A DNA stretch of 64,000 nt from assembly GCF_000417875.1 (NCBI RefSeq), contig NW_006920893.1, forward strand, positions 331,916 through 395,915, written 5' to 3'. A program made the position numbers and the translations under genes. This document shows, one piece after another, positions 1 to 9,349 of the stretch (positions are counted from its first letter, which is position 1; each line of letters opens with the position of its first letter). This DNA comes from Pseudozyma flocculosa PF-1. Lineage: Eukaryota > Basidiomycota > Ustilaginomycetes > Ustilaginales > Ustilaginaceae. A model generated the notes under the pieces. The model saw only the letters and a program-made list of their open reading frames with translations. It did not search any database and had not been told where the DNA came from.

Positions 1-940
1 TTTGGCGTCTGAAACGGTTGTGGGTTGTTCCCTGGTTTTCTCATCTTTCACTCTTTTGCGTGCGCCCTGCGCTCCTCGCCTGCTCCTCGAGAGCATCTCA
101 TCGACGACGGCCGTGACGGCAACCGACAGGAGGGCTAGCTGAGATGCGAGTCCTTTTGTTTCAATGGGTTTGGTGCTCGCACCTCGGCTCGCCTTCCATC
201 TCGCCGTCGTCTTTCGAGCCTCGACCTCGACGCTTCCCATCGGACACGGACGTGACCTCTCTCGGCACACCGATCCTCGACCGCCTTCGGATCCTCGCCC
301 GTCTCTCGCCTTCCGTTGCTCTCCCCACTTCCTCGGTTCCACACACCCTTCACTCTTCGCACTCTTCTCCTTCGCTGTCGCTCTCTCTTCTCTTCTTGTT
401 CTCCACACAACCAAAGCACGCACCCCACCCCCACACACATGCACGCCGCACCAAACCAAACCATTGTACAACCAACGTCTTTACCTGCTCGGAGCGAGTG
501 GTGCGGGAGGGGAGGAGAGGTCGAGCCCCTCTGCTCCTCTCCTTAAGCCCCCACCACCCTTCTGCACCAAAAGAAGAAAAGCCACCCATGAAGCCTCACT
601 CTGCGGGCCCCGCGCCCGTCTGCCCGCCGTCTGATGTTCTTTGTCGAGGGATCGATTGGGGATGTCGGCGGTGTCCCTTTTCGGCAGGGTGCCTGGCAGT
701 TTGCCGACGGCGTCGTGGTCAGGACACGGGCGACTTTGGGGGAATACCGGACGACTCTGTTGCCTTTTGCGTAGCCTCGGCCTCTCGACATGGTGCTGCT
801 ACCTTCTAACCTGGGGTCAATCGACCATCAACAGCGACCATGGCGCCCACCTGCCTAGGATCGCGCGTGGCTCGGAGCCTGAAGGACGACCACGACGAGC
901 GATGGCCGTGGCTGAGAAGAGGTGGTATTGCGTGGCCTCG
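1..940. other. Left-edge stretch without a supported gene
   Basis: Both strands carry open frames here (for example 144-809 on +), but their translations are proline/serine/arginine-rich frame noise from CT-rich DNA and show no domain or splice-consistent structure. The right end is the 3' flank of the PET127-like gene, whose stop is at 941-943 on the minus strand. The left part could be the 5' or 3' flank of a gene beyond the window. Nothing specific is seen. Confidence 0.5.
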
Positions 941-3877
941 TCAGCTGCGACTTCTGAACAACTCCCTTGCCCCTTCCTCTTTGGCGTCTTTTGCGCCGAG
1001 CCTGGCCAGCTCCCTCAGCCTCAATGCCTTGGCGTTTCGCAGCTTGATCCACCTCGCCTCGATCGCCTCCTTCTTTTTGCGCTCCCGCGCGAGCGTCGGG
1101 TCCTCGCTTTCGGCCGCCAGGATCGCGTCCGCCTCCTTTGACCCTGCGCCCGACGCCGGAGCCCCCGCCTTCGACGACTTGTTGGCGGCGGCATCAACCT
1201 TGTCCTGGCCAGGAGCCACAGGCATGCCGATCTCGCCCTTGCGCCTCTCCTCGCGGAAGCGCTTGAGTGCCTCCGGGTTCTCGGCCAGGATGCTCTCTCG
1301 GTACTCTTCCCGCTCCCTGACCGCCTCGAGGTTGGGGATGATGAGCGAGCTTAGCGATCTCTGCCTCTCGCGGATGGTGTCTAGGTGTTTCCGCACCGTC
1401 GCTTCCGAGAGGTCGCCGCGCGGATCAATCTTGAAGTCGATGTCAAAGTGGACCGGCGGCAGCCCGAGGCGGGATCGCCGGACAATCTCGTCCTCGGTCA
1501 TCGGATCGATCATGCGACCCGGCAGAAGAGAGAAGTCGACGGGACCCGTAACGAAGGACCCATCCAGGTAGCGGTCGACAGTCACGTCGAGCTGTGCGAT
1601 CCTGCGCCTCGGCGGGTCGGAGGCCCCGGCCGAAGACGACGGTGCCGTGCTGTCCTCTGCTGTTGACGTCGAGGTGGATGCCTCATCGGGTACCTCGGAG
1701 GCCTCGACGAAGACCGACATGGGCAGGTCCGCGCGAGAGTTGGTCTCGACGGTCAATTTGAGCGTCTGCAGCAATAGCAGAAGGGACAAAAGTCAGCCAA
1801 GCCCATGACAGGTGGAGAAACGCTGCGAGAAGGAACAGAGCCGCCAGGGCCATCGCCGCTGCCTACGCACCTGTCGCGGGAAGAGATTGGTGGCCGCCTC
1901 GAGAACATTTTCGAGCATGCCGAGGCTTAGCCGGAAAGACTGGTCGGCCATCTCCTCGCTGCCAAACAGCCTCTCGTTCATCTCCTCGACGCTGATGTAC
2001 TGGAATCCGTAAATGGTGCTAGTGGTATGGTAAGCGACGAAAATGCCGTCCATATGGCCGATCCTGGCCTGGAAGTTGTACTTGAGGAAGGCGGCGCGGA
2101 TCATGTCGTAATACTCGCGCTCGAACGACTCAACGAGGCCCTGGGCGCGGCGAATCTGATAGCCGGAGCCCTCGACGTAGTTGGCGCGGTCGTTGCGGAT
2201 GCCGATCGAGGCTCGCGTCTTGAGATCAAAGGTCCGCCGGGGCAGCCGGTCATCCGAGCAGTCGAGCTGGGAGCGCATCATCAGCTTGCCCGCCTGGGCA
2301 TAGTGGTACGACTCGGGCTTGTTGCGCTCTTCGGCGCTGAGGCTGGCGCTGTTGGTGCGCATGTAACGCGCGTACTCCTCGGGCGTCGTTGTCAGCATCT
2401 TTTCCATGCTCTTGCCGAGCGAGGTGAGGACGTAGTTGTTGTTGGCCGCCTCGCCAGCCGACTCCTTGTCGGCATCGATGGCGTAGTGGCCGCCCCCGCT
2501 GCCGTCGGCGTCGGGCTTCCAGTTGAGCGTGATCGAGGCGGGCAGCTTGGCCCCGAAGCTGAAGCCGCCGGGCATGCTCTTGAAGGGCGCCGAGAAGCCC
2601 GAGGTGTCCGGGTCGCGCCACCCGCTGATGTGGAAGTAGCACTGGCTGAGCAGGCCCGTCATGCTGCTGGTGCTGCCGCAGAACCTGCTGCCGTGCCTCT
2701 TGGTAAGCGTCTCGAGCTCCGGGTCCTTGCTCGAGGTGACATAGGGGGTGAGGGCCTCGTAGTCAAACAGGTCGACGTCGAGAATGTCGCGTATCCGCGG
2801 ATCGAAGTTGTAGATGCCGGATCGCGGGTCTCGCATCCAGTAGATGCCAGGGTTGAACAGGACGCGGTCGAGGCCGTGTGCCAGAGCGGGGACTTCCATC
2901 TTGCGAAGCGGCTCGATCTTTTCGATGGCAATTTGGTGTCCGCTTATGGAGCCGCTGACGGTGTCGGACCACTTTCTACGGGCGTCGGCGATGGGCCCGG
3001 CGTAGGCGACGGTGTTGTTGAGCCGGCCGCTCTCATCGCGCAGCTTGAGGAGAGACGCTTCGACGGCATCCTCGCCGTGCAAGAGGCCACTCAAGAGGGG
3101 TTTCTGCTGGCGAGAGGGCGACTGCCGCTCGGGGCGTGCTGCAAACGAAGGTGAAGGTAGGGACGACGACGAGGACGAGGATGAGGAGGCGGAAGCTGGC
3201 TGCTGGTGTGCGGCCGAGGATGTGGGAGACGAGCTGGCGGACGCCGGAGGTGGCGGCGTGACGGTCCAGGTTTGATTGGCGGGTCGGGGGGCGGCGAGCC
3301 TATCTGGCCCCCAGCCGGTGTTGACCTCTGATTTTGCGAGGCGGGGTAGGAGGTGCTGCAGTCGCTGCGAGATGTTGAAGGCCTTTGAGTGAAGCTCGTC
3401 GAGTTGGGACTCGAGCTCTTCGAGATGGTGCAGGACGAGGCTGCGCGATGTGGTGCGGCCTGCTCTGTGCGGGTGTGTCAGAAGGGTCGAGGGCGAAAAC
3501 TTTGAGTTGCTGAGGTCGCGTTGCGCTTTCGATGTGGCGATGCTTTGGTGACGCTTGTTCAGTGGCGACCTGGGTGAAGTCTTTGGGCTGGTGCGGAGCT
3601 GGGGCCCCTTTGTGACTGACTGTGTCGGATTGGGGGTGTTTTGAAAGCTGGCACGCAGGCGTGATGCCAGCTTGTGTTGTTTTGCCGTCGCCTGGAAGGA
3701 TCTTGCGCCAGGCGGAGCAGGGTAGGCGGCGGTCGAGGGCGAGGGCGAGGGCGAGGGCGTACTGGAGCTTGGAAATGGGAGTATGCAGTGAGGAGCCGCC
3801 GAGAGCGAGGCCGATGAAAAGAGGTGTAGAGAGACGGTGCGCGGTCTGTGCTGCCGCAAGGCCTGTTGGACGAGCAT
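941..3877 (-). CDS. PET127: Pet127-like mitochondrial protein (two exons)
   Basis: Exons 3877-1871 and 1765-941, giving about 943 aa. The 105-nt intron (1766-1870) has a GTGCGT donor and a TTGCTGCAG acceptor, phase 0. The start at 3877 opens a basic, Ser-rich leader typical of a mitochondrial presequence. The frame is open further upstream but only as low-complexity sequence. Residues 1-300 are low complexity. The conserved part begins near LLHGEDAVEASLLKLRDESG and contains GIYWMRDPRSGIYNFDPRI, KRHGSRFCGSTSSMTGLLSQ and GHMDGIFVAYHTTSTIYGFQ, which I recognise as the Pet127 family (membrane-associated, mitochondrial RNA 5' processing and stability in yeast). Exon 2 holds the continuation and a charged Ala/Glu/Lys-rich tail. 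It is divergent from FAF1 with a 520-bp shared promoter. Family assignment is from recognised motifs. Role in this organism is inferred. Confidence 0.85.
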
Positions 3878-4397
3878 GCTAGGATAAGGTGTGCGGCAGG
3901 AACGGCCAAGGCTGTGGTGGTGGACGTCGAGAACAAGGGGCGTGCGGTGGCGCCAACCTCGAGCCAAGGGGGGACCGGCTAGGGCCAACGTGGAAAGCTG
4001 GCCGATGAGCTGACGAGCCACCGGCCAGCCAGGGTGGAGGTCGGGCAGGGCACTTGAATTTTGGGTTTTTTTCTTCTTAATTTTGGGCGGCCTGTTGGGG
4101 TCGACCACCGGCGGACGCTTCTTCTCATCTGCCCTGGAAAATTTCAACCGCACCGGCACCGGCACCCGCATCCACGCCCGCCCAAATGGACCCTGTCGGC
4201 AGCCTTTCCGACGCCCGAGGCCACCTCGCGCCCTGTTTGCCCTTGGCAACGATCCTCGACCTTGGAGCCACACTCTCTGTAGTCTGCCTGCCTCAGCTGC
4301 TAGCCACTTCTCTCTCGTCGCCACGGCCCGTAGGCCACCACCACCATACCCACCACCACCAACACCATCACTCCCCTTCTGCCCTCCTCGCCCGGCC
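3878..4397. promoter_or_regulatory. Divergent promoter between PET127 and FAF1
   Basis: These 520 bp separate two start codons pointing away from each other, so both promoters must lie here or overlap the 5' ends. The minus-strand frame of PET127 stays open across most of it, but the translation is repetitive. A CAC-rich tract sits near 4340-4370. No TATA box was identified. It is called from gene arrangement only. Confidence 0.5.
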
Positions 4398-5807
4398 ATG
4401 GCCAAGGCGTCCACATCTAGGCTCGCAGCCTCGCCTCTCGCCCGCCGCAAGCGTGCCCATCGGCCCTCGCCTTCGCCCTCGCCCGAATACACGGCTGCTG
4501 ACGACGACGCAGAATCCCACCCAGATGGTTATGGCCCGGAGAACGATGGCCACTCGGCCCAGCTAGCTCAACTGCACGCCTTCGGCAACGCCTTCCTCGC
4601 ATCCTTCGGCCTCGACAGCGATACGCCGGCCGCATCGTCAGCCTCGACCCCTGGCCCCTCGTTGTCCTCGTCGCATCGAGCTAGAGCAGCCTCAAACACC
4701 AGGCAAAAGCCAAACTCCCGCTCCGCATCCAGAACAACGACTAGCCAGCCCAAGCAAAGAAACGACATCGACCGCATGTTTGACGCCTCGGATCCAGACG
4801 ACGACAACGCCTCGATGAGCGACGTCGGCAGCGAAGAAGAAGGAGAAGAAGAAGAAGGAGAAGAAGAAGAACGAGAAGACGACGACGACGACGACGACGA
4901 CTCCTCTGTTGGATCACTCCACCACGAGCAAGGCTCCGACGGCTTCGACGGGCATTCTGACGTATCCGACACCGAAGGCCAGCCCGACCGCCCTGTCCGC
5001 CCATCGCCCTCATCCAAAAAGGCTGCCACCAGGGCCAAGGCGGGGTCCAAGCTCACCTCGTCGGCACCTCTACCCACGCCACCCCGATCGAGGCCAGTAG
5101 AGACGGTCGTCTTTGCAAGCACGGCCGCCTCTTCGCCCTCGCTCAATACCGACGCCGCCGCCGCCTCGAAAAAGGGCTGGAAGGCCTTCATGTCGTCCAA
5201 GATCTCCAAAATCAACCAAGAGGGCGACGACGACTCGGCCGCCAACAAGACCAAGACGCGGCGCACAAAGGCCGAGGCCGACGAGGAAAAGCAACTCGAG
5301 TCAAACGACCGCCTTCTCTCGCACCTCCTCTCTACGACCCTGTTTGCTCCAGGCGCGGAAAAGGAGGGCAAGAAGCGCAACCTCTCTTCCAACGACACCC
5401 TCGCTCGCATCATTGAGCTGTCGGCCACCGACTCGCAGCGCAGGGGAACCGCCGTCGGCAGAGGCTGGGGAGAGACTGAGCTGCAGCGCCGCCAGCTGGC
5501 AAAGATGCCCGCCAAGATCCGTCAGGACATCCGTCGCGCCAATGCGGACAAGCGCGACAAGGAGAGGGAGAGGGCAAAGGAGCTGGGGACGTGGCACCCG
5601 TCGCTCAAGGCAAACTACAGCAACAAGGCCACGGCCACCGAGATGGGCACCAAGGCGGAGCCCAAGAAGCGGTTGCGTGGCATCGGCGCCGGCATCGGCA
5701 AGTTCAAGGATGGCACCCTGACGCTGAGCAAGAGCGACGTGCGCAAGATCAATGGGCCCAGCAGCGCGGGAGGGGCAGACGGCAAGAACAAGAGGCGGAA
5801 GAAGTGA
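4398..5807 (+). CDS. FAF1: Faf1/FSAF1-type 40S ribosome assembly factor
   Basis: Single exon, 469 aa, starting at the ATG in CCGGCCATGGCC. The N-terminal half is low complexity and includes a long acidic run of Glu then Asp at about residues 143-170, encoded by GAA/GAC repeats (4826-4905). Then comes GWKAFMSSKISKI. The C-terminal block carries a basic helix (PAKIRQDIRRANADKRDKER) and, near residues 430-453, GIGKFKDGTLTLSKSDVRKI followed by a Lys/Arg-rich tail. That last block is the hallmark of yeast Faf1 and human C1orf131 (FSAF1, formerly DUF4602), nucleolar proteins needed for early 18S pre-rRNA processing. Neighbours with ribosome roles (LAS1, uL3m, eL36) lie 10-15 kb away. The stop TGA is immediately followed by a second in-frame TGA-like context. 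Function is inferred from the family. Confidence 0.85.
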   Translation: MAKASTSRLAASPLARRKRAHRPSPSPSPEYTAADDDAESHPDGYGPENDGHSAQLAQLHAFGNAFLASFGLDSDTPAASSASTPGPSLSSSHRARAASNTRQKPNSRSASRTTTSQPKQRNDIDRMFDASDPDDDNASMSDVGSEEEGEEEEGEEEEREDDDDDDDDSSVGSLHHEQGSDGFDGHSDVSDTEGQPDRPVRPSPSSKKAATRAKAGSKLTSSAPLPTPPRSRPVETVVFASTAASSPSLNTDAAAASKKGWKAFMSSKISKINQEGDDDSAANKTKTRRTKAEADEEKQLESNDRLLSHLLSTTLFAPGAEKEGKKRNLSSNDTLARIIELSATDSQRRGTAVGRGWGETELQRRQLAKMPAKIRQDIRRANADKRDKERERAKELGTWHPSLKANYSNKATATEMGTKAEPKKRLRGIGAGIGKFKDGTLTLSKSDVRKINGPSSAGGADGKNKRRKK

Positions 5808-7796
5808 TGACCAAGGCGTCTACACTTGTTGCCCGACAAATTGAGCGTGTTTGCCCCGATCCAGGCCCACCCACGCCGGCCACGTTGCGGCTGCCTGTCG
5901 CACCACGCTGCGATGACCTCGAGCTTGCACAGACTCGTACCGCGAAGGTCGTCCGTCCGGCCTCGCAGCGCAAGCTATCCTGGAGAGATGGGTGCTTGAC
6001 AGCCGGCGCCTTGAGGCATGGTCGACCTCGGTGGTCGGCTCGCTCGCTGCAGCTCGACCGGTCAGTGCGTTCAAGCAGCCATGCACGGGGCATGGGGTTA
6101 GCAGCACCTCGATAGCTGTCGCCGACGACCGCGGTCAGCCGACGGCAAGGTGACCAGCCCATGACCAGCCGTGTGCAGCTGCATCGCCCGTACTACGATC
6201 ACTCTGTAGCAATCTCTGGCGGCAGAGAGAGGCCACACGCTTGATGGCAAGTACTTGACTATCGGGGTGCCACGGCACGAATGGACGCGCTGAGCAAATT
6301 GACCGCCTGGTGTTTCTCGGATCCGGCCCGCGTCCTTGACGGCGGGGCAGGGAGGGCCAGGCCGTGCGGCGACGAGCAGATCGGAGTCTTCGCAGTGATC
6401 GACGGCCAACTGGGAGCCCCGAAGGCTCGCCCACGCGGGTGCAACCGCAGCTTGTAGACCGTACCACTCCCCGACTGTCTTGCTTCCTTGCTGGGCTAGC
6501 CTGGCGTGGACTGGATCTTGATCGTCGCTGAACCTTTCGCGTGATTTGCCGTCATCGGATCGGCTTGCCTGGCGCACCGCCTGTCAACAAAAATGATGAT
6601 GATGGGGATGGATGCTCAGGGCAGGGCAATGGTTTGCTAGACCAAGCTAAGCAGGTCAGGCCAGGCCAGCCAGGCGGCCCCACCCCGTCGACTTGCGACA
6701 GGCGAGCAGCCAGGTTTTGCGTCCGGAAGCGTCAAACGGGCGCAAATGGCGGACGCTCCGGCGGGCCCATGCCTCCACAAGCAAGCAAGAGGCAGGCGCA
6801 GGAGCAAAAGCCTGCCCACCCAGGCTGGCAGCATCATCGTATGCGGCTCACGCAGCTCAGTGCGTCCGCCAGCAAAGCCTCCCGCGATCCACGGCGGCGA
6901 CGGCCAAGGCCAGGCCCCGCCTCGCAATCTCCCCCCTGCCTGACCCCCCCGCGCCCCGGCGCTCGCTTGGCTCGGCGTGGCCCTGGCTGCTTCCCCGTCG
7001 ACGTCGGTCCAGCTCGGTCACCCTGCCTGGCTTGGGGCTGCGACTCCACAACTTCTCCGCTTTGGGTCGAAATTCCGTCCGTTCCCCTGCCCAGCAAGCC
7101 TGCTTCGCTTCCGGAGGCTCGAGCGCCCCGAGGGCCAAGCCAAGCCCGCCTCGCGCCAGGCCAGGCCAGGTCGGGCCTGCCAGGCAGCCAGTCTGGGCTT
7201 GGCCGCCTCGACCGTCGCGACTGGACGCGTACGACGCCTGGCCGTAGTGTGGCAGGCGTCAAGGCAGGCTAGGCCTATGAGGCCTACCTCCCTGAGGCCG
7301 CGTCAACGTTGCTCCAGGTCGGTCGCGTAGGGCCTGCCTGCAGGCTTCTTGCCAGCCAAAGGCAGCCTTCGCCTGCCTGCTGCTGACTCGGTCGTCCATC
7401 GCGTAAAGGCTTGTCCGCCAGAGCCCTGCCCGTCGAGGACCTGCCGACCAGCTCGCCCAGGATGGGAGGCTGGATGGATGGATGGATGGATGGACGCCTT
7501 GCCTTGCCTTGCCCTGCCCTGCCTTGCCAGGCCTGGCGTCTCCCTCGTCCATCGACCCATCCCACGCTTTCCCCTTTGCTCTCTCGTCACCGGCCACCTC
7601 CCAGACTATAAAAGATCCCTCGCTCTCCTCCCCCTTAGATCAACGCCCCCGTCCTCCTTCACCTGCCCCGTTACAGCACCATCTCCTTCCGCTTGCCTAT
7701 CCGCTCTCCAACGTCACTCGCATAGACGGCCACCTCCGCCCGCTCCCTGCTCCTTATTCCTCACATCCCCGGATTCGCACCACTTTAACCACAAAA
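5808..7796. other. Intergenic region with CCTG/CCTTG-rich and TGGA microsatellites
   Basis: No gene is supported in these 2 kb. Frames on both strands overlap one another and translate to Arg/Pro/Ala-rich noise. From about 6640 the DNA becomes rich in GCCAGGC, CCTGCC and CCTTG motifs. A (TGGA)6 microsatellite lies at 7471-7494, followed by CCTTG/CCCTG repeats to 7530. The last 200 bp are the promoter of the acidic protein gene. Confidence 0.6.
7607..7614 (+). promoter_or_regulatory. TATA box of the acidic protein gene
   Basis: TATAAAAG lies 190 bp upstream of the ATG at 7797 and is followed by a pyrimidine-rich stretch (7615-7740), a common initiator layout in fungal genes. It is a consensus-quality TATA box in the right place and orientation. 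Transcription start is not known. Confidence 0.55.
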
Positions 7797-8620
7797 ATGG
7801 CACCCAAGGACGAGAGCAAGGCCGCCGCCGCCGCCGCCGACGACGATGAGGGACAGACGGTCGAGGAGTCTGTCAAGTCGGACAAGCGCGATGCCGCCAA
7901 GAGCGCCGAGAAGAACGCCGCAAAGGAGCTCCAGGACGAGGACGATGACGACGAAGAGGACGAGGACTTCGTGAGTAAACCCTCCTGCCTCGCCGTCCGC
8001 AGGCCATACGAGTCGCCGTGCTGATCTCGCCCTCTTGAACCCGCTTCCACGGCACCGCCGTCTTTTCGGCAACAACAGGAGGAGGGAGATGAGGACGACG
8101 ACGACGAAGAGGCCGAGGAGTGAGTGACCGATCGCTCCGCCCCACACGCCGTTGCACGAGGCACGATCGATCGCCCCCAGCCGTACTGATCCGAGCCGCG
8201 CTACTCGAACGTCCCCTACCCCTTCGCAGCGATGACGAGGAGGCCAACGAGGACGATGAAGACGTCGACGACGAGGACGAAGACGACGCCGCCGTTGCAG
8301 AGGGCAAGGACGACCAGGTGGATGAAGATGCCGAGAAAGAGGCGCAAGAGTGAGTATCGGCGGTCGCGGAAGTGTCCAGTCCCGGCCACAGTCTTAGTGT
8401 CGGGGCCTTGTCTCAACTTCTGACTCGCTCTTCTCCTCTACCCCATCGCCTGCTTGCCTCGAGTAGAGAGGACGACGAGGCTGCTGGCGAAGACGGGGAT
8501 GACGACGCTGCTGCCGCAGCCGAGGAGGCCGAAGACGACGACGAGGGCGCGGGCAGCAAGAGGAAGGCAGAGGACCAGGGCAAGGACGACGACGACGCAA
8601 AGGCGGCAAAGACTGACTAG
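7797..8620 (+). CDS. Prothymosin-like highly acidic nuclear protein (four exons)
   Basis: Exons 7797-7970, 8079-8119, 8230-8349 and 8467-8620 give about 162 aa. All three introns (108, 110 and 117 nt) have GTGAGT donors, and introns 2 and 3 are both phase 2. The protein starts MAPKDESKAAAAAADDDEGQ, then a Lys-rich stretch (SDKRDAAKSAEKNAAKEL), then almost continuous Asp/Glu. It ends with an NLS-like SKRKAED and a KAAKTD tail. The layout (short Lys-rich N-terminus, long acidic core, basic KRKAED-type NLS at the C-terminus) resembles animal prothymosin-alpha/parathymosin, histone-binding nuclear proteins. Composition alone can produce such a resemblance, so homology is not proved. There is no CHZ motif, so it does not look like Chz1. 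The ATG context ACAAAAATGG is good and a TATA box lies upstream. Confidence 0.65.
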
Positions 8621-9349
8621 GAGAGTTGGCTCATCGCCCTTGGCTCCTCGCGCCATCTCTGCTGCCTCCTGCCCGCTAGATTCTCGCCTGTATCTACCCT
8701 TGCATCGTCGTTCTCAGCTGCCTGCCCTGGACGAGTTGTAATCAGCCGGCACTGCGGCCGCCGCCTGATCAGTTTGGACCGTCGCTGGAAGCGCAAGCCC
8801 AGTTGCAGCTGCACCTGAGGACCTCTCGCATCGCCGGCACACCGTGCCCAACGATGGGCCAATGAGGCTTGGTGGACAACAACGGGCTGGGGGGATGGCG
8901 CAAAAGGACTGTGTGTCATATTGTGGTCGGAGCCAGCGGCGGTGCTGCTGCTGCGGGATGCGGCGTCGTGCAATGCAAAAAGTACGAGACCGACGAGAAG
9001 AGTAGCGCCGATGCCATCGTGGTCGGAGTGAGGCACGGCGAAGCGTCCCGGTGATCGTCGAGGGGGTCGGGAAAACGGGCGGACACGAACTTCAAGGATG
9101 TATACGAGTAAAGACGAGGAAGAGTCCGACGGCTCGGAACGAGAGGGTCAAAGATGGAGCATGGCAGGGCAGTGCGGCGATCAGGGCGGTTCGGTGCGGT
9201 GCTTCGCGTTGCGGTACGGTGTGGAAAAAGGTCCATTGTGTGGTTGTCGATGGCGTCGATGAACCCGAGGGAAAGGTCAGAGTGAAGATGCCCTTTCGGC
9301 TGGAAGGTGAACGGGAGCGAGCGGCTGTCGCCTCGCCCGAGGTCTTTTC
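8621..9349. other. Convergent intergenic region
   Basis: 3' flanks of the acidic protein gene (+) and the N-myristoylated protein gene (-), 729 bp. Short frames occur on both strands without domain content. Nothing else is seen. Confidence 0.5.

Noticed and set aside
2027..3154. 375-aa open frame on the plus strand inside PET127
   Set aside because: It is the antisense shadow of a strongly supported minus-strand gene. The translation is Gly/Val/Ala/Arg-rich without domain content.
4568..5515. 315-aa minus-strand frame with a long Ser run
   Set aside because: Antisense of the FAF1 acidic Glu/Asp tract. The Ser run is the complement of GAA/GAC repeats.
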